Source: Blepharisma japonicum (taxonomy: Eukaryota > Ciliophora > Heterotrichea > Heterotrichida > Blepharismidae). Taken from it: 64,000 nt of DNA. The notes below the pieces were generated by a model. That model had not been told where the DNA came from and made no database searches. It was given only the letters and a program-made list of their open reading frames with translations. The position numbers and the translations under genes were made by a program. Positions 44,375 through 55,473 of this stretch are shown here, piece after piece (within the stretch, counting starts at the first letter, position 1; the number at the start of each line of letters is the position of its first letter). The stretch spans positions 434,327-498,326 of the forward strand of contig CATKHK010000011.1 in the NCBI GenBank assembly GCA_949751835.1. Direction: 5' to 3'.

Positions 44375-45904
44375 CTATATAGTCGTTGAATCTGAAATTT
44401 CTAAATGTTCATCGAATTTCCCTAGCGACTCCGTGTCAGACATCAACATTTCTTCGAAATCTTTAATTTCAAACTTCCCAGTATTTTCTGGATCAACCTC
44501 CCTCAAAAATTCTTCTAGTAGTTCTCTATCCATGCTACTTTGCTCTGCAAATAGCTTTATTAAGTCTTCACAAGATATGATTCCTTTGTTTTCTTGGTCG
44601 AACATAATGAAAGTTTTTATAATATTTTCTCTTGAAAATATCGCCCTCGTTTCCAAAGTTGCTCTCATAAATTCAGAATAATCTATAACCCCATTAGAAT
44701 CTCTGTCAACTTTACTCATTATAATTTCAGCCTGAGACTTTGCTTCTTCCTCTTCCATAATTTTCTGCAAATAATAATACAATTCAGCTTGTGAAATAAC
44801 ACCGTCTCCATTTATGTCCATTGCTCGAAACGCTAATTCTAGCTCAGAAAAATGACTTTGGAGCATCACTTGGTTTAAAATGAAAGAAATTAAAGCTTCT
44901 CTGAGCTTTGAAGAAGTTTTATAATTGTGAAGCTTGCTGAGAATTGAAGGAATATTGATAGATTCACTAATAAAGTTTTGAAATCAAGGATGGGATAAGG
45001 CATCGTGGGCTGATATACGCCTTTTTTGGTCTTTAGTAAGGAGCTTTCTTATTAAATCTTTTGCTTCTTCTGATACTGCGTCTCAGTTTGGCCCTTCTAG
45101 GCTAAATTTTCCTTTTTTAATATTGTTTATGAGTGATGTTGTATTTTTACCATTAAAAGGTAAAGTTCCATCTAATAGAGTATAGAGAATTACTCCACAG
45201 CTCCATAAATCGCATTTTTCGTTATAATTTCCATCGAAAACTTCTGGAGCCATATAATCGACAGTTCCAACGATCTCCTTAAGGCTTAAGCCTCTTGGAC
45301 ATCGGACTACTAAATCAAAATCAATAATTTTTAAACAAAAATCTTCGTTTTCCCCTAAGTTTACTATCAAAATATTATCAGGCTTCATATCTCTATGAAC
45401 TAGCTTCCTACTATGCATATAGCTAACCCCTGATAATATCTGCTTCATAGCAGAGCAAGCTTGTTTTTCTGAAAATCTAGCCCCACCAGTAATTTTGTCA
45501 CATAAATCTCCTCCTTCTAAGTACTCCAAAACTAAAAAATAATCAGTTTTTCCTTCGAAAAAATCAATCATTTTTAATATATTAGGATGGTCAAGAACTT
45601 TGAGAGTGTTTACTTGATTTAATACAGAATTATTCACATCACTTTCTTGTCCTTCCTTCGGTATGATTTTTACAACCCTTTCTTCATTAGTTCTTCTATG
45701 TTTGCATTTCCTGATTTCCCCATGAAGACCTCCACCTATTGGGTTAGGCTCCAATTCGTATACTTGATGAAAAGTTAATGTTTTTATAGAAGTTGGCGAT
45801 AATCCCCCAGATTCATAGTCCATAAACACGTCAAATGATCTTCTTCTTGGATTGTTATTTGCATTAAAGTTTATTTCAGTTTTTCCTGAACATAGGCATC
45901 CCAT
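44375..45904 (-). CDS. Calcium-dependent protein kinase (CDPK)
   Basis: 509 aa. MGCLCSG at the N-terminus predicts myristoylation and palmitoylation. Kinase domain about 50-310: VVKIIPKE (VAIK Lys), [38 protein letters not shown] (Trp by TGA). The DFG motif reads DFD, and the glycine loop reads GGGLHGEI. A junction helix leads to four EF hands, starting [42 protein letters not shown] and [14 protein letters not shown]; the first two have full Ca-binding loops, the last two are weaker. CDPKs couple Ca2+ to phosphorylation in ciliates, apicomplexans and plants. The DFG change could lower activity. Confidence 0.95.
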
Positions 45905-46499
45905 TTTATTTTTGCATCTACCAACAATATTGAAAGATAAATTTGATAATAAATTTCAAAGATATCATATTTGTTTTCAAAATATTTTAAGACAATTGAC
46001 AAGACCAAATTCGATTTTGAAAAGTAACAGATAGTAAATAATTGTTTATTTCATTACATAGAGGCTATATTTTTATTTTTAACAATTATATGTTTTCTTA
46101 ACGATATCCAATATAAATTTTTATAATAATGACAATTTACAAAGATCAAATTTATCTTCGATACTGAATATCATGAACTATAAAATAATAATATAATAAA
46201 TGGCGAGGAGGATAATTATTTAGCAGCATGTTTTATTATTTATGTTTTATTAAAATAATTTAATTAAGTAAATGCCTTTATAAAATATTCAATATAAGCA
46301 TAATAAATCAATTTATGAGATATGGAAGCCGCATTTATTATATAGAGTGCGTTAGCTTAATATTTATCATATTCTTCTGCTAACGATTATAATGCTACAA
46401 CTCTGAATTTTCAAACAAAAAGCAGAGTGGATTTAAAGTTGAATTTTCCTTATTTCTAAAATAATTTTTTTTATATTTTGCACTTCTATGTAATTATAT
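45905..46499. other. Divergent intergenic region, 595 bp
   Basis: Very AT-rich; no RNA gene or repeat recognised. Holds promoters of the CDPK and the ARF-like gene. Confidence 0.6.
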
Positions 46500-47021
46500 A
46501 TGGGTATTTGCAGTTCTCAAAGCACATTACCTCAAATTTTGTTATTAGGTCTAGATAATGCAGGAAAGACCACTTTTCTATATGCAGATAAATGAGATCA
46601 ATTTGACCCAACAGTTGGATTTAATTATGAAGAAATACATCTAAGACAAATTGTTCATGTTGGTGTTTGAGATGTCAGTGGAAAATCAACGTTAAGATGT
46701 TTATGGCCTCTTTATTATCGAAATATTAATGTTTCCGCAATTATATTTGTTATTGATGCAGAAAAAGAAGAGAGATTTGCCGAAGCAAGAAGAGAACTAC
46801 AAATTTTAATAAATGAAGAAGAGCTTCGAGAAACAGCATTTTTAATACTTTTTAATTCACGATTTGAGCCGGTTTTTGATTTAGAAGAGCTTACAGCAAG
46901 AGTCGGCTTAGATTTATTTCATAAAACAATAAAATGAAAAGCTGCATTAGTTGATCTAATGGAAGAAAGCGAAGACTTTAAATTAGCACTGAAGTGACTT
47001 GGTGAACAAATTACAAATTAA
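46500..47021 (+). CDS. Divergent ARF/ARL-family small GTPase
   Basis: 173 aa, with four TGA Trp codons (46594, 46668, 46935, 46996), so no long standard-code ORF exists. MGICSS allows N-myristoylation as in ARFs. P-loop GLDNAGKT, switch I DPTVGFN with the Thr, and WDVSGKS in place of WDVGGQ; the guanine-specificity motif NKxD is replaced by NSRFE. The rest (LWPLYYRNINVSAIIFVIDA) is typical ARL. The lost Gln and NKxD suggest weak nucleotide hydrolysis or specificity. It lies 47 bp before the RRM gene, same strand. Confidence 0.9.
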
Positions 47022-47068
47022 TTGAAATATTTGATTATTTTAAAATTATTTATGAGGCTTAATAATTT

Positions 47069-47638
47069 ATGGCTAGAAGTAATTCAAAAAGCCCTGATCG
47101 GAAAGGAAGTAGCTTATATATTACAAACTTAAGCTACTCTGTAATAGAAGAAGAGCTACAAAAGTCTTTTGAGGAGTATGGGAAAATCCTTGACTTCAAC
47201 ATCATAAAGGATCCAATTTCCAATAAATCAAGAGGCTTTGGATTTGTAACTTACGAAAACGACGATGATGCTGAGAAAGCAAAAAATGAGCTAAATAATC
47301 GCAGCTTTAATGGAAGGGAATTAAAAGTTGAAAAAGCCAAGAGAAATAAAGCGCATATTCCAACCCCAGGTAAGTATATGGGAACTGAAAAGTATAAAAG
47401 AAGCCCAAATAGAGATTATCGTAATAAAGAGAGAGGGTATAGAAATAACAGCAGAGACAGAGATAATTATGATAGAAAAGGAAGCTATCATGAAAGAGAT
47501 CATAGAGACCGCTATAGAGAAAGGGATAACTACAAAAGCAGAAATTATAAAGGAAGAGATAGCGAAAGAGATCGCAGGGGATCAAGAAGTCCAAGAAGAA
47601 GATCGAGATCTCCTCAAAGCAGATCAACTTACACTTAG
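47069..47638 (+). CDS. RRM protein with RS/RD-rich tail (SR-like)
   Basis: 189 aa. One RRM at about 15-92: RNP2 LYITNLS, RNP1 KSRGFGFVTY. The tail is full of Arg, Asp, Tyr, Ser, Lys (RDR, YRE, SRSP). Order and length resemble Tra2/cold-inducible RRM proteins; a splicing regulator is likely in a genome with thousands of tiny introns, but this is inference. Confidence 0.9.
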   Translation: MARSNSKSPDRKGSSLYITNLSYSVIEEELQKSFEEYGKILDFNIIKDPISNKSRGFGFVTYENDDDAEKAKNELNNRSFNGRELKVEKAKRNKAHIPTPGKYMGTEKYKRSPNRDYRNKERGYRNNSRDRDNYDRKGSYHERDHRDRYRERDNYKSRNYKGRDSERDRRGSRSPRRRSRSPQSRSTYT

Positions 47639-48072
47639 ATATCATTAATGAACATGCAGTCTTCTTGTGCTTTATTAACATTCTGTCATTGCAAAGTGCA
47701 TTATAAACTAGTGTATTCCCAGTTTCCTTTCTACTCATAATTCTTTCAAACTCATTAGAACAGCCAACATTTATTTTTTATCTCTTGTGTGGAGTCTATT
47801 TAATCTGATTTTCTCCATCCAATATGGCTATTAGTAACAATTTTAATTTAAATATTGTACAACTCTAATAAGCATATAATTCAAAGAAAAAATATACACA
47901 GAATTTCAGAAATTATAAGAAACTTTAAATCAAGCCACCAATCATCATCAATATCTCTGAAACAGATTCTTATAATCCAGTAATGCATATAAAAATATTC
48001 CAAAAATTCCTAATAATTCTAAAATTAAAAACTAATTTTGTATCATTATTATTTTAACTACTCACCCAATAA
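47639..48072. other. Intergenic, 434 bp, possible gene remnant
   Basis: On the - strand about 47640-47760 reads INVGCSNEFERIMSRKETGN and on for about 40 protein-like residues, but upstream there is a stop and no start. A relic or chance; otherwise AT-rich. Confidence 0.4.
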
Positions 48073-48699
48073 ATGGAAGCAGCGAAGGAATACAAAATAG
48101 TTACTCTCGGTGAAGGAAGAGTAGGCAAGACTTCTCTCACATTAAAAGCAGCCAGAAACGTATTCCACGAAGACGAGCAGTCTACAGTAAATGCAAACTT
48201 CCTCATCAAAGAGATCACAGTTCAAGGTGTAAATGTCAAATTAAATCTCTGGGATACCGCAGGCCAAGAACGTTTCCGAGCACTTGCCCCGAATTATTAC
48301 CGAGGAGCGAAAGGAGCAGTAATTGCATATGATATTACTGATAGATCATCATTTGATAGAGTGGTTTCCTGGGTAAAGGAGCTTGGCATGCAGGCTGATA
48401 AGGATATTTGTATAGTTATCGCTGGAAATAAATGTGACAGGGAAAGCGAAAGGCAAATACCAAAAGCTGAAGCTTTAGAATATGCAAGAAAAGTTGGTGT
48501 CACACATTTTGATACCAGCGCTAAAACAGGAAAAGGGGTAGAAGAAATATTTCAAGAATTGGCAAGGCTCGTACATGAGACACAACAAAAAGCGGCGGAG
48601 TCAGGGCAAAATAAAAGATATACTTCTAGGTCAAGCAAAAAAGTGAAAATTCAGCAAAATACGACTAATGAAAAAGAGAAAAAGCAGTGTTGTGGGTAA
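48073..48699 (+). CDS. RAB21: Rab21-like small GTPase
   Basis: 208 aa. P-loop GEGRVGKTSL, WDTAGQERF, GNKCD, and TSAKTGKG are all canonical; the C-terminal CCG is a geranylgeranylation signal. LAPNYYRGAKGAVIAYDITD and the FLIKEITVQGVNVKLNLWD run fits Rab21/Rab5-group proteins, in particular Rab21. Rab21 acts on early endosomes, and in Tetrahymena-type ciliates Rab21 copies are common; the exact subfamily is an inference. Confidence 0.93.
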   Translation: MEAAKEYKIVTLGEGRVGKTSLTLKAARNVFHEDEQSTVNANFLIKEITVQGVNVKLNLWDTAGQERFRALAPNYYRGAKGAVIAYDITDRSSFDRVVSWVKELGMQADKDICIVIAGNKCDRESERQIPKAEALEYARKVGVTHFDTSAKTGKGVEEIFQELARLVHETQQKAAESGQNKRYTSRSSKKVKIQQNTTNEKEKKQCCG

Positions 48700-48807
48700 T
48701 TTAATTTATAAAATTTCTAGAATTACTCATCATTTGTATCATTTGTGCATATATTTTAACTATTGCCTATCCAAAATTCCTAAAATTCCTAATCCAATCC
48801 TATAAAA

Positions 48808-49659
48808 ATGTCTCTTGAAGTATGTCTTCACCCTTTGGTTCTGATGAACATCTCTGACCACTTCACCCGTGCTTTTGCAAATAGAGGTTGTCCTCAAAGA
48901 GTGATAGGGATTCTAGTAGGAACAGTGTCAGGCAGAAACATCCAAATCCAAAACTCCTTCGAAGCTCTCTGTGCTAATACAGCCGAAGGCACCAAGCTTG
49001 ACACAGAATTTATTGCAAAAAAGCTTAGTATGCTCCTCGAAATTTTCCCAAATTACGAATTTCTAGGATGGTACTCAACTGGCAAGCTTCATGAAAGAGA
49101 CATGCTAATTCAGCGCAGCCTAGTAAATTTCAATGAAAATCCTCTTTATCTCGTCTTAAATACAATAGACCCACCTCCAAAAGAGTCTGAAGACCTTCCA
49201 GTAGAGCTTTATGAGTCACACGTCCAAGTGATGGAAAACCAAACTAATTATCAATTTAAGCAGCTTACATATACAATAGAGACAACTGACCCAGAACGTA
49301 TAGCAGTTGATTACGTGTCTAGAGCAGGAGCTGGGACTGGGGAATTTTCTGAATATTCCTCAAATTTAATGACTTTTTTAAGTGCTATGAGACTTTTCAA
49401 AAAAAGATTATTAAAACTCGTTGAAATGGTAGCTGGGAATTCTGATGTCAGAAAAGACCAAAAGCTTATGAGGAAATTAAATGAAATTTGTAATAGAATC
49501 CCAGTCGCGCCTTTTGATAGGCTTAAAGATGATTTTAATCAAGAAATAAGCGAAGAACTGATGACAACTTATATGGCTGCGATGTCAAAAGGGGCCTCTC
49601 ACACTTCAGAGCTGCTTGAAAGGTTTGATTTTATCGCAATGGGTAGAGATTTAGATTAA
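48808..49659 (+). CDS. CSN6: COP9 signalosome subunit 6
   Basis: 283 aa. An MPN domain starts at residue 4 (VCLHPLVLMNISDHF, RVIGILVGTVSGRNIQIQNSFEAL, FLGWYSTGK), but the JAMM metal ligands are absent, as in CSN6. The YTIETTDPERIAVDYVSR segment and C-terminal helices match CSN6 more than eIF3f. CSN removes NEDD8 from cullins. The stop codon is followed after only 4 nt by the next ATG. Confidence 0.9.
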   Translation: MSLEVCLHPLVLMNISDHFTRAFANRGCPQRVIGILVGTVSGRNIQIQNSFEALCANTAEGTKLDTEFIAKKLSMLLEIFPNYEFLGWYSTGKLHERDMLIQRSLVNFNENPLYLVLNTIDPPPKESEDLPVELYESHVQVMENQTNYQFKQLTYTIETTDPERIAVDYVSRAGAGTGEFSEYSSNLMTFLSAMRLFKKRLLKLVEMVAGNSDVRKDQKLMRKLNEICNRIPVAPFDRLKDDFNQEISEELMTTYMAAMSKGASHTSELLERFDFIAMGRDLD

Positions 49660-49663
49660 TTAA

Positions 49664-50395
49664 ATGGAAGATAACGCTAAGCCCAATCTAAATGATTTAA
49701 TTGATAAAGCAATTAAATTCACACGAGTCAGTTTTTCTCCTTCACAAGATAAAATTTCTCCTGAAATAAAGCTGCTTCAAAATAACAAAAGATTTTGCAG
49801 AAAAAGATTTCAAATTTCCCCAAAGCCGTATAAGCCTATGTATGACCAGCAAAGTCATAGGATCGGGGTCCTTCATACACTACCTCAAAAACGGGGAAGT
49901 AATGGATTTTTGAATATTTTGAAGCAAAAAAAAACGATCCAGACGTTATCGAATAGAAATTCACCTGCTGCTACACCTGTGATTAGCCCAAAAAATAGGG
50001 TTAAAGCTAAGCATCAAATAGTATCTACCTCAAATAGAAACAGTCCAATATCTTCTCCAAAAGGCATCATTTTAAGCCCAAAGAATGCAAAACATTTAAA
50101 ATCATTATCATTAGGATATCTAGGATTAAGCTGCAGCAAATGTACATGTGATAAAATATGCACGTGTGGAAGACGAGAGCTAGTAGAGCATCACAGTGAT
50201 GAAGACTCCTTAGCCTCTGTGTTTAAAAACATTGACAGCTTGCATATTGACAATAAAGTTTTAAAAAGAAGGACTTCAGATATTTTGGGAAAAATAAAAA
50301 AAGAGTATGAGAAATGTAAAAGGTTGATACCAGAAAAAGAGACTTTGCCTACACAATTATCAATACTAAAACAGATGAAAGACTTATATAATTAG
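49664..50395 (+). CDS. Unknown basic protein
   Basis: 243 aa, no family recognised. Basic, Ser/Pro/Asn-rich with repeated NRNSP and SPKN motifs (possible proline-directed kinase sites), a compact Cys cluster CSKCTCDKICTCG near 165, and a helical end. ATG lies 4 nt after the CSN6 stop, an exceptional gap, yet no intron would fuse the two. Confidence 0.7.
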   Translation: MEDNAKPNLNDLIDKAIKFTRVSFSPSQDKISPEIKLLQNNKRFCRKRFQISPKPYKPMYDQQSHRIGVLHTLPQKRGSNGFLNILKQKKTIQTLSNRNSPAATPVISPKNRVKAKHQIVSTSNRNSPISSPKGIILSPKNAKHLKSLSLGYLGLSCSKCTCDKICTCGRRELVEHHSDEDSLASVFKNIDSLHIDNKVLKRRTSDILGKIKKEYEKCKRLIPEKETLPTQLSILKQMKDLYN

Positions 50396-50428
50396 CCAAT
50401 CGTAAATTAATGTGTAATTTTAGCTTTC

Positions 50429-53400
50429 CTATATGATTTTATTTTCACTTAGCCAGTCTTCTATAAACTTTTTATCTTTGCTGATCAGATTATCCTGATC
50501 AATAGTCAGCACTCTACAGCGTTTTTCTAAGTGTGCTTTATGTCTTATAAATGTACCTCGGAAGTCTTGGCCATTAAATAGCAATATCTCTCTGGTTATA
50601 GGCCAAATACTAGTTTTCAATGCTGGGATGTAATATGGGCTCCAAACTTTTTCAACATCTATATTTTTTTTTGCAATTATATGAAAATCCCATTGAAGAA
50701 TTTTGTCTAAATTATTTATCCCTTTCGGAAAAATCCCAAAATCATTAAATGGGTCAATAAAAGTATTTAATTGTCGTAATGGGTTAGTAAACTCCATTCT
50801 TATAGAATAAGGATTTTCATTAAAATAGTTGCACAAATTTAGCAGATAGAGATTAAAATCAGCCTTTCCAGGCAAAGAATTAAAATCTCTAATTGCTTTT
50901 TCAATGATTTCTGGTGGGGTGTTAAAGTTTATTAGACCCCATATTCACTGTACATATGCATTTTTAGTTGGAAATTGATAATTCAGGTTATAAACCTCTT
51001 GAGAAAGGGTAGAAATTAAGGTATTAGCCCATTCGTTATTTTGAAGACCTAGCTCGCCAATTGCTCTTGCTAGCATTGGTGCATCATCTATATAGTTTTT
51101 AGGATTTCTCATAACTTTTTTTGATATAGATTTAAATAGCCTTTCGTCACTTATTCCTTTTCTAGTAAAAGCTTTAGCTATAGACCGCAATTCATCATAA
51201 TGAAGGGTGCTTCCAAAGCTGTCTAATAAAACATGAAATGGCTCGTTTTCTGAAATTACTGCAATTTCTGAAATTGTTTCTAATGCTTCTACTTTTTCTT
51301 TAGTGCTGAGTGTCGCGCTGAGACTTGCCAATCTGTTTGTACAAGCTAATAGAAACTCTTTGGCGAGCTTTTCATGAGGGCCTCTATAGTTTGCTGGGAA
51401 ATTTTTTATAACCTCCTGCAGTGTTTCATATTCATAATCTTTTAAATTAAAAACTACCTCTTTCACTTCAAAAATAAAATCTTCTTCATCTTGTCCTCCA
51501 TTTCTCATCCAATATAAATACTCAATTATTTTATTCGACACATATTTAAAAGAGTGCTCTGTATCCATAGTAAAAACTCTTCGTATAATATGCTCATAAA
51601 GTTCTCTAGGGATCTCTTTTAAGTTTGCTGCAATACGAATTAAAGAAGAAACATCATTAGAGTCTTTATGAATTTCAAGTAAATTTAGGGCTAAGGAAGG
51701 GTCAAGAATGTTCAGTTTTGCCATCATGCTGCCTAAAAATAGTCCTCTGTGCTCCTTTATAAAAGATTGATCAATGTTATCGAATAAGGTTTCTAAAAAT
51801 AATTTCATTCTTGACAGCAGACCTTTTCTATATAATGTGTCAAAAAAATCATAATAGCTTATATTGAAAGCTTCATGGTCAATTATTCGATGGATGTCTT
51901 GCGGACTAAGCTTGCTAATCAGTCTTTTAATATCTTCTATATCAGAATTTTTATTTACGAATTTCATAGATTGAGCTTGACTAATACCATATGGGCAATT
52001 ATTTATAACACTGAACATCTCATTAATAGCTTTTAAAGAAATTTCTCCCTTTGTTCTATCAAAAGCTGTATCTATGCTGGATTTTGTTATTCTTTTCGAT
52101 CTGATAATTTTTCCGAAAAAGCTTTCATTCCCTTTAGATATTTGTAATAAAAAATAAAGTCCGTACCAAGGTGTTCCATCATCCCAATTATCACTTATTA
52201 CTTGCATAGTATGTCTAATGGTTGGAGTTAATTTTTTTATGCTAGCTGATTCTAAGTTCTTAATATTGAAGTTTTTGACAAATCTTATAGCAGAATTCTT
52301 ATCATTGATGCTTTGAATGAACATTTCGTTGATAAAATTAACTAATTCTTGCAGAGATTCTGCTTCAGAATTTACTTGGAATTGGTCTATTAGGCTAATA
52401 AGTACAAGATTTTCCCCAAATGAAGCTTCTAGTATTTGGCTCTTAAGATTGTCAAATCCATTGTGAATATATAAATTGATATCAAATTCAGGGTCCAGTT
52501 CAGAAAGCCCAAGCATTAATTTCATATAATCTATAGCATTAGGCATCGATTCTGCTGCATTTCTGAACATATCTAAATATGAATCTGGAACCGTGTTTGT
52601 CATCTGACTTAGATTTTTACAAAGGTAGGCAATTTTGACTGGATCTTCAAAGCTAAAATTAAACTCAAATATTTTATCAATTAATTGTTCTGGTACGCCT
52701 TTTCCTGTTTTAGCACAAAACATATCTAGGATAAACATGATATTTCAAATCTCATCATTAAAAAATTGAGAATATTTAATAGGCATCTCTTCTAAAGCTT
52801 CCATACATAACTTAAACAGAGGAGTGTTACATTTTTTACTGTTTAAAAAAAATTCCAATATTTTTAAGAGTTTTTTTTTTCTGATTTCTTTTGGGTTTTT
52901 TATCAGATAGTTTTGTATTTTTTCTATTGCTTTTCATGCTGCACCTTCTGGGTAGATTTTATTTATTTCTAATAAAACTGTCATTAAATCAATTACTTTA
53001 TTCGTTTCCAATCCAGAAAATCCTTGTTCTTGTATTTTATTTATAAGTATATCAGCAATTTCATTAAAGTAACAATGCTTACACTTTGTTAACGCAATTA
53101 AGCATTGATTAATATCGATTCACTCAAGACCATTATTTTCTTCTTTTAATAAATCTAAAATCGCTTTATCTAACACTTTGCTGTTCATTTTCAATATGCT
53201 TCAATCAAAAAATACATTTGAAATTCAAGCGGCTTCCAATCTTCCAGAGCTTGCCAGTTCCACAACTTTTTCAAAAATTCTACTTTCATGGTTCCCAAGC
53301 TCACTCGAATTAGTTGTTCTAAGAAAAAAACTAATATCACTAGCCTCATTAGAGTTCAATTTTTCATAATTTGATCTTATATTTTCAATCATATTGCGAT

Positions 53401-53662
53401 ATGTGTTATTATTCAAATATTCTCTTTGAAGTTTATTTTCTTGGATAAATTTTCCTATTTGCCTTAATGCTAAAGTGTGGATTGATAGCTCATTTATAGA
53501 TCCGACGATTGTGAAAATAGCTTTAGGGTCTTTGCTTTCGATAATTTGGTTTTGAATGTCTTCAATCTCAACCATTGAGAGGTCACTGAAACTTCTAAAA
53601 TTTGAAGGAATAAAGCAGGGTTTTCTTGAAAACAAAGGAGAGAACTTCAAAAGGCGAATCAT
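50429..53662 (-). CDS. Mitochondrial RAP-domain protein (FASTK/OPR-like)
   Basis: 1077 aa with TGA Trp codons throughout. The first 26 residues (MIRLLKFSPLFSRKPC...) are basic and hydrophobic, a mitochondrial presequence. The body is helical repeats, as in FASTK and octotricopeptide proteins. The last 60 residues (ILLFNGQDFRG, HKAHLEKRCRVLTIDQDN, FIEDWLSENK) look like a RAP domain. Such proteins handle organelle RNA processing and translation. It starts 44 bp from the stop of the coiled-coil gene. Confidence 0.75.
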
Positions 53663-53706
53663 GGCCTTAAAAAATAAATGGAATTTTTAGTTAAATTAGC
53701 TAAATA

Positions 53707-54990
53707 CTATATTTTGCTTTTAAATAACGTTGGGGTTGAATTGATACGGGATAAAAACAACCCACGGTTTAATTCAACAATTTTAGAGCCAAGACTTTGG
53801 TTAGGCTTGCCAATAGTCCGAAATGTTTTTCTAAGATCTCTAGTCATGCCTTCTTTACTGATTTTTGAAATGATTGTATTTCGACGTGGGTCAGTTCTAG
53901 CTGCAAATGGCTGTGGCGTTTTGGGAGATGTAGGCGATGAAGGTATTTTTGGCTCTGAAAGCATTGGAGTACTTGCATGAGAGCTTGGTTGAAGCGAAAA
54001 TCTGGATGCAGGTTTTTTAGGCTTTTTTAGAATTTCTTGTAGGTCTGATTTTAGCTTTAAGATTGTTTTATCACTTTGAATTAAAATTTTGTTTTTTTCT
54101 ATTATATCGATTTCAAGTCTTTTTACTTCTTCTTTGCATAAATTATTGACTTCTTTGCTGGATAAGACAGTTGTCCTTAGTTTCTGCTGGTTAGTTTCAT
54201 TTTCAATTTTTTTAATTTCTTCTTCTATTAATTTTCTATTTTCAATAGTTTGATCCAGTTCTACCCTCAAGTTTTCCACACTTTCTTTCATAATTTGTTC
54301 TTCAGAATTTTCAATTTCAAACTCTTTTTCTTTTAATTCTTGATTTTTCTCTTTAAGCTTTTCTTCAAGTTTAGATATAATAATATTTTTATTTTCAATG
54401 AAATCTTCTAATTCCTTTATTTTTTGTTTCATTTTATCAACGGAATTAAGACTCTGCGTAATCTTTGAATATGCAGAGTTTATGCTGGTCCTTTCCTCTT
54501 CTAATCTAAGAAGAAGGTCCAGATATTCCTGGTTTTGGTTTTCGACTTGGATTGCTTTTTTCATTAAATATTGAACATTTGGATTTAGTGTTTTTGAAGA
54601 TTCTGAAGGGATCCTCAAATTTGAATATTCAAGAGATTTTTTCTTAGAAGCCAAAATTTTATTTTCTTCAGATAATTCTTCAAATCTTTTTATTAAATTT
54701 TTATCACTATGTAAATTTTGCCCTGAGGAAATATTCTGATCAGCAGGCTCATTTGAAACTGTGAGTCGACGAAATATTGCCCGCTCATATTCGATTTCTT
54801 GACGCATTTGTTGGAGTGCATTTTGGGATTGATTTATTTTTGAATCAAGAAGTTTTTGGTTTGGCTGAGATGCTTTAGAAGAAATCCTTGAGTTTATTTC
54901 TAAAAGTTTAGATTTTAAATGCTCCATTTGTTCTCCCATTGCATCAATTGTGTTCAAGTAATTTTCTATTTTTGCATCTCTATCCTCCAT
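53707..54990 (-). CDS. Long coiled-coil protein
   Basis: 427 aa. Residues 1-320 are nearly uninterrupted charged helix with heptads, likely a parallel coiled coil. The C-terminal 100 are basic with Ser/Pro clusters (SPTSPKTP) and could bind microtubules or be phosphorylated. Family not known; a cytoskeletal part is likely. Confidence 0.8.
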   Translation of the reverse strand: MEDRDAKIENYLNTIDAMGEQMEHLKSKLLEINSRISSKASQPNQKLLDSKINQSQNALQQMRQEIEYERAIFRRLTVSNEPADQNISSGQNLHSDKNLIKRFEELSEENKILASKKKSLEYSNLRIPSESSKTLNPNVQYLMKKAIQVENQNQEYLDLLLRLEEERTSINSAYSKITQSLNSVDKMKQKIKELEDFIENKNIIISKLEEKLKEKNQELKEKEFEIENSEEQIMKESVENLRVELDQTIENRKLIEEEIKKIENETNQQKLRTTVLSSKEVNNLCKEEVKRLEIDIIEKNKILIQSDKTILKLKSDLQEILKKPKKPASRFSLQPSSHASTPMLSEPKIPSSPTSPKTPQPFAARTDPRRNTIISKISKEGMTRDLRKTFRTIGKPNQSLGSKIVELNRGLFLSRINSTPTLFKSKI

Positions 54991-55473
54991 TTTATAGTAA
55001 ATTTTAACTTAAATGGTTTCTGTCAATCAAACGTTGCTTAAAATTAAAAAATATCGATCTTTTATTATCTATATTTTTATTACTGAAAACATATTTTTCT
55101 AATATAAATCCTTATATAAAATATGTCAAAAATATTTTTTTAATTTATAAATTTATATATTTCAATTCCTTTAAATTAATAAAATTGAAGCAGCTTCTAT
55201 ACAAAACAATTTCTCTTTAATTCATACTCATCATTATAGCCCAGAATTTTCCCAATCTTGCTATTCACTTTTCTTACTATTCTGCATTATTCAATAGACA
55301 AACTCCACCCCCCTCCTTTCTTGAAAGCTATTTATTAGTAAAAAAATCCTATTTCTATATAAATCAACTGTAAATATATGAATATTATATTTAAAACGCC
55401 TAACCTGCCATCTTATCAGAACCATATTTTCATTTTGTGGCCAGATATTATCTATCCTTAAAGATGGTTTAAA
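54991..55473. other. Divergent intergenic region, 483 bp
   Basis: AT-rich with a C-rich CCACCCCCCTCC tract near 55306-55317. No gene. Confidence 0.6.

Noticed and set aside
47307-47738. 143-aa - strand ORF over the RRM gene
   Set aside because: Mostly antisense to the Arg/Asp-rich tail, whose codons leave the opposite strand open.
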